Origin: an uncultured Roseateles sp.
GTDB lineage: Bacteria; Pseudomonadota; Gammaproteobacteria; Burkholderiales; Burkholderiaceae
Length of the DNA stretch: 64,000 bases
Assembly (NCBI GenBank): GCA_946886855.1
Contig: CAMPJJ010000015.1
Span: 10,021-74,020, forward strand
Direction of reading: 5' to 3'
Shown here: one piece after another, positions 60,967 through 64,000 of the stretch
Layout: every line of letters begins with the position of its first letter
How positions within the stretch are numbered: the stretch's first letter is position 1
Program-made: the position numbers and the translations under genes
The notes under the pieces: generated by a model
Database searches by the model: none
Told to the model about the DNA's origin: nothing
What the model saw: the letters and a program-made list of their open reading frames with translations, nothing else

Positions 60967-63195
60967 TCAGGCTTGCTTGAGCGCGTCGCCGTCGAACGGC
61001 AGCTGGCGCAGCCGCTTGCCGGTGGCGGCGAAGATCGCGTTGGCCACGGCGGGTGCGATCGGCGGGGTGCCGGGTTCGCCGATGCCGCCGGGGGCTTCGT
61101 TGCTCTGCACGATGTGCACGTCCACCTTGGGCATCTCGTTCAGGCGCAGCACCGGGTAGTCGTGGAAGTTGCTCTGTTCGACCTTCCCGTCCTTGAACGT
61201 GATGCGTCCGTACAGCGCCGCCGACAGGCCGTAGACCACCGCGCCCTCGATCTGCCGGGCGATCGTCTGCGGGTTGACGGTCTGGCCGCAGTCGACGGCC
61301 GCGGTCACGCGATGCACCTTGATGCTGCCGTCCTTGGCCACGGAAACTTCCGCCACCTCGGCCACCCAGGTGCCGAAGCTCTCCGCCACGGCGATGCCGC
61401 GATGCCGGTCCTTGGCAGGCGGCCGGTGCCAGCCGGCCTTCTCGGCCGCCAGCAGCAGCACGCCGCGGGCGCGCGGATGCTTTTCGAGCAGCGCCAGCCG
61501 GTACTTCAGCGGATCGGTCTTGGCGGCGTGCGCGAGCTCATCGATGAAGCTCTCGATGAAGAACGCGTTCTGCGAATGCCCCACCGAACGCCAGAACCAG
61601 ACCTGCGGACCCGGCTCCGCACGGCCGTAGGCGATGCGCTGATGCGGGATCTCGTAGGGATGGTCCGCCAGCCCTTCGACGGCCATCGAATCGACGCCGT
61701 TCTCCGGGATCTTCATGAAGCCCGACGCGGCCATGATGGACGGGCTGGCGACGTCCGCGCGCAGCATCAGCGGCTGGCCCTTGTCGTCGAGGCCCGCCTC
61801 GAAGCGCACGCGCGATGTCGGCCGGTAGTAGCCGGCGGCCATGTCGTCCTCGCGGGCATAGACCAGCTTGACCGGGCTGCCGCTCAGCTTGGACAGCAGC
61901 GTCGCGTCGATGGTGAAGTCCGGCGCGAAGCGGCGACCGAAGCCGCCGCCCAGCAGCATCGTGTTGACCTTCACCTTGGCGGGCGTGACCTGCGCGACCT
62001 GCGACAGGATGCCCTGCGCCGGGCCCTGGCTCTGCGTGCCGGTCCAGAGGGTGACCTCGTCGCCCTTGACCCAGGCCAGGCAGTTCAGCGGCTCCATCGC
62101 CGCGTGCGCGAGGTAGGGCACGTCGTACTGCGCCGTCAGGTTGCGCGCGGCGTTGGCGCTGCCGTCCTTGACGTTGCCCACGTCGCGCGCGATCGCGGTG
62201 GCAGTCTGCAGGCCTTCGTCGAGCGAGGCGGACACCTTGTCCGACGACAGGTCCGCGTGCGCGCCCAGGTCCCACTCGATGCCCAGCGCGTCGCGACCCT
62301 GCTTGGCGGCCCAGTAGCCGTCGGCCAGCACCGCCACGCCCGACGGGATCGCGATGACCTTGCGCACGCCCTTCACCGCCTTGGCCTTGCCTTCGTCGAA
62401 GGCCTTGGGCTTGGCGCCGGCGATCGGCGCGCGCGCCATCACCGCGACCAGCAGGCCGTCCACGTGCGCGTCGATGCCGAACTTGGCCGTGCCGTTGATC
62501 TTGGCCGCGCTGTCCAGCCGGCGCGTCGGCTTGCCCATGATGCGGAAGTCCTTGCGGTCCTTCAGCGCGGGCTTCTCCGGCACCGGTTGCGTCGCGGCGG
62601 CCGCGACCAGCGAGCCGTAGCTGGCCTTGCGGCCGTTGGGTCCGATCACCTGCCCGCGCTCGGTGCGCAGCGACGAGGCGTCCACCTGCCACTGCTTCGC
62701 CGCCGCGGCGACCAGCATCTGACGGGCGGCGGCTCCGGCCTGGCGCACCGGCGTCCAGTGCGCGCGCACCGTCGTGCTGCCGCCGGTGGCCTGCATGCCG
62801 AACATCGGGTTGTTGTACGCCGCGTCGGCCGGCGCCTGCTCGACCGAGACCAGCGCCCAGTCGGCGTCGAGTTCCTCGGCCACCATCATCGGGATGGCGG
62901 TCAGCACCCCCTGGCCCATCTCGGCCGAGCCGCACACGACGGTGACCTTGTTGTCCGGCGTGATGCGCAGCCAGGCGTTGGGGGCGAAGGTGTTGGAGGC
63001 GGCGGTGCCCGGCCGCGTCTGCGCCAGCGCCGCGCGGCCGGCGGCCAGCGGCAGCGCGAAGGACACGGTCAGCGCCGCGCCGCCCTTGAGCAGCGAGCGG
63101 CGGCTTGGAGACGCGGCAGCCAGGGAAGGCGCAGCGGCGGACCGCGCGGGCGCGGACAGTGCGGACAGTGCGTCCTTGTCGAAGGCCATGCTCAT
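60967..63195 (-). CDS. iorB: Isoquinoline 1-oxidoreductase-type beta subunit (molybdopterin-binding)
   Basis: 742 residues. Molybdenum hydroxylase large subunit of the Ior/xanthine dehydrogenase family. A Tat-type signal ([14 protein letters not shown], about residues 32-45) predicts export as a folded complex. [20 protein letters not shown] is near the N-terminus, GGGFGRRF and the late [11 protein letters not shown] and [11 protein letters not shown] follow; the last holds the catalytic Glu. It starts 1 base after the iorA stop. Substrate may be an N-heterocycle or aldehyde. The convergent copZ gene ends 43 bases from its stop. Confidence 0.92.
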   Translation of the reverse strand: MSMAFDKDALSALSAPARSAAAPSLAAASPSRRSLLKGGAALTVSFALPLAAGRAALAQTRPGTAASNTFAPNAWLRITPDNKVTVVCGSAEMGQGVLTAIPMMVAEELDADWALVSVEQAPADAAYNNPMFGMQATGGSTTVRAHWTPVRQAGAAARQMLVAAAAKQWQVDASSLRTERGQVIGPNGRKASYGSLVAAAATQPVPEKPALKDRKDFRIMGKPTRRLDSAAKINGTAKFGIDAHVDGLLVAVMARAPIAGAKPKAFDEGKAKAVKGVRKVIAIPSGVAVLADGYWAAKQGRDALGIEWDLGAHADLSSDKVSASLDEGLQTATAIARDVGNVKDGSANAARNLTAQYDVPYLAHAAMEPLNCLAWVKGDEVTLWTGTQSQGPAQGILSQVAQVTPAKVKVNTMLLGGGFGRRFAPDFTIDATLLSKLSGSPVKLVYAREDDMAAGYYRPTSRVRFEAGLDDKGQPLMLRADVASPSIMAASGFMKIPENGVDSMAVEGLADHPYEIPHQRIAYGRAEPGPQVWFWRSVGHSQNAFFIESFIDELAHAAKTDPLKYRLALLEKHPRARGVLLLAAEKAGWHRPPAKDRHRGIAVAESFGTWVAEVAEVSVAKDGSIKVHRVTAAVDCGQTVNPQTIARQIEGAVVYGLSAALYGRITFKDGKVEQSNFHDYPVLRLNEMPKVDVHIVQSNEAPGGIGEPGTPPIAPAVANAIFAATGKRLRQLPFDGDALKQA

Positions 63196-63196
63196 G

Positions 63197-63667
63197 TCAG
63201 CCTCCCTTTGCCAGCGTGGCCGAGGCGTCGTGGATCGCCGCCCGGATCTGGTTGTAGGTGCCGCAGCGGCAGATGTTGCCGCTCATGGCGCCGTCGATGT
63301 CGGCGTCGGACGGCTTCTTCTTGCCGGCCAGCAACGCGCAGGCGCTCATGATCTGGCCGCTCTGGCAGTAGCCGCACTGCGGCACGTCGATCTTGAGCCA
63401 GGCGTGCTGCACGGCGCGTCCGGCGGGCGTGGCGCCCACGCCCTCGATGGTGGTGATCTTCTTGCCGGCCGCCGCTTCCAGCGGCGTCTGGCACGAGCGG
63501 ACGGGCTGTCCGTCCAGGTGCACGGTGCAGGCGCCGCACAGCGCCATGCCGCAACCGAACTTGGTGCCGGTCAGCTGCAGGTCTTCGCGCAGCGCCCACA
63601 GCAGGGGCATCTGCGGATCGGCATCGAGCGTCACCGCCTTGCCGTTCACGGTCATCGAGATGGACAT
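63197..63667 (-). CDS. iorA: Isoquinoline 1-oxidoreductase-type alpha subunit ([2Fe-2S])
   Basis: 156 residues. N-terminal plant-type [2Fe-2S] ferredoxin domain ([10 protein letters not shown]) and a second helical [2Fe-2S] domain (CGYCQSGQ and NICRCGTY). Passes electrons from the Mo site of IorB. The ATG at 63667 follows GAGGAAG. It precedes iorB with a 1-base gap. No FAD subunit is adjacent, as is usual for Ior-type enzymes, which pass electrons to cytochromes or other carriers. Confidence 0.94.
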   Translation of the reverse strand: MSISMTVNGKAVTLDADPQMPLLWALREDLQLTGTKFGCGMALCGACTVHLDGQPVRSCQTPLEAAAGKKITTIEGVGATPAGRAVQHAWLKIDVPQCGYCQSGQIMSACALLAGKKKPSDADIDGAMSGNICRCGTYNQIRAAIHDASATLAKGG

Positions 63668-64000
63668 GGGGGCTTCCTCCTGGGGTCGGGTCTTGCGCCT
63701 TGGGGTGTGCAAGCGTATCCCTTTCGAACTTCCAGCGTGCGGGGACAGGCCCTGACGTCCGCTACCGGGGCTAACCCGGAAGGGTTAACTCGAACGACTG
63801 GGCGCTGAGCGCACCTGAATGGTGCCGTGAACCGGGCAGAGGGTTTTCCCTTTCTGGCACCGTTGCCATCCCCCGTTTTCGTAGCGACTTCGCCCGCTTT
63901 TGCAGCAGCCGGGCGTTTATCGCCCGCGAATGCGAAGGGTGGATCCGGCGCGGTGAACGAATGTTGCTGTTTTGCAATGGATGACCACGGACATGGGGGC
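63668..64000. other. Region upstream of iorA without a recognised gene
   Basis: About 330 bases to the window edge. It contains a short inverted repeat TAACCC-GGAA-GGGTTA (63772-63787), which might be an operator for the iorAB unit. A T-rich stretch near 63850 and 63890 may hold promoters. A short minus-strand frame (63771-63977) shows no family trait and is not called. A gene may begin near 63979 but the window ends too soon to say. Confidence 0.4.

Noticed and set aside
60973..63351. Plus-strand frame opposite iorB and iorA
   Set aside because: Shadow of the molybdenum hydroxylase genes. Arg/His-rich and without motifs.
63771..63977. Short minus-strand frame near the window end
   Set aside because: No family similarity, and it overlaps a likely regulatory palindrome.

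Overview
This is a very GC-rich window with the third codon position almost always G or C. It comes from a Gram-negative betaproteobacterium, most likely Burkholderiales of the Roseateles/Mitsuaria type. That placement is an inference from gene families: a Cys-poor DksA, a chemoreceptor ending in DWETF, a thiC-O-S-G-DE thiamine operon and a CorC-Lnt pair. No tRNA, rRNA, CRISPR array or intact insertion sequence was found. The window is almost fully coding and most genes are housekeeping. Many gene pairs share ATGA or TGATG junctions, so translational coupling is common.

Layout. 1-6.2 kb: assimilatory nitrate/nitrite reduction operon nirB (5' end outside the window)-nirD-nasA-cobA, with the siroheme enzyme made beside its user. 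6.2-12.5 kb: an MFS exporter, a collapsed parD/parE remnant, a chemoreceptor with a candidate sigma-28 promoter, coaX, a small lipoprotein, a tautomerase, an NTF2-like protein and a small membrane protein. 12.6-19.6 kb: hslV-hslU protease, a STAS-like protein, dksA, a CobW GTPase and corC. 19.6-26.8 kb: lnt, glyQ, glyS, a GmhB-like protein that lacks catalytic aspartates, plsC and a YgjP-type metallopeptidase. 26.8-31.7 kb: a palindromic repeat, a metallo-hydrolase divergent from a LiuR-like MerR regulator with an operator between them, a SpeH-type decarboxylase, a DUF898 membrane protein and an M48 protease. 31.8-41 kb: an S9 peptidase, an esterase, a PspC protein, a methyltransferase, an alkaline phosphatase operon behind a candidate Pho box, and an acyltransferase.

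41-47.3 kb: thiamine operon thiC-thiO-thiS-thiG-thiDE on the minus strand, behind a TPP riboswitch. 47.5-57.7 kb is the least ordinary part: an orphan TonB-like protein, two large proteins of unknown function (623 and 1083 residues, the second with degenerate ankyrin-like repeats), a LysR/azoreductase divergon, and two pirins. 57.7-60.9 kb: a copper module in which copA, cueR and a pirin overlap by 4 bases each and face a divergent copZ. Both sides carry CueR-type promoters with 19-base spacers. 60.9-64 kb: a molybdenum hydroxylase of the isoquinoline 1-oxidoreductase type (iorA-iorB), then about 330 bases with no convincing gene.

A recurring theme is short tandem repeats of 7, 9, 12, 21 and 24 bases, inside genes and between them. 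Inside genes the units are multiples of three and the reading frame is kept.
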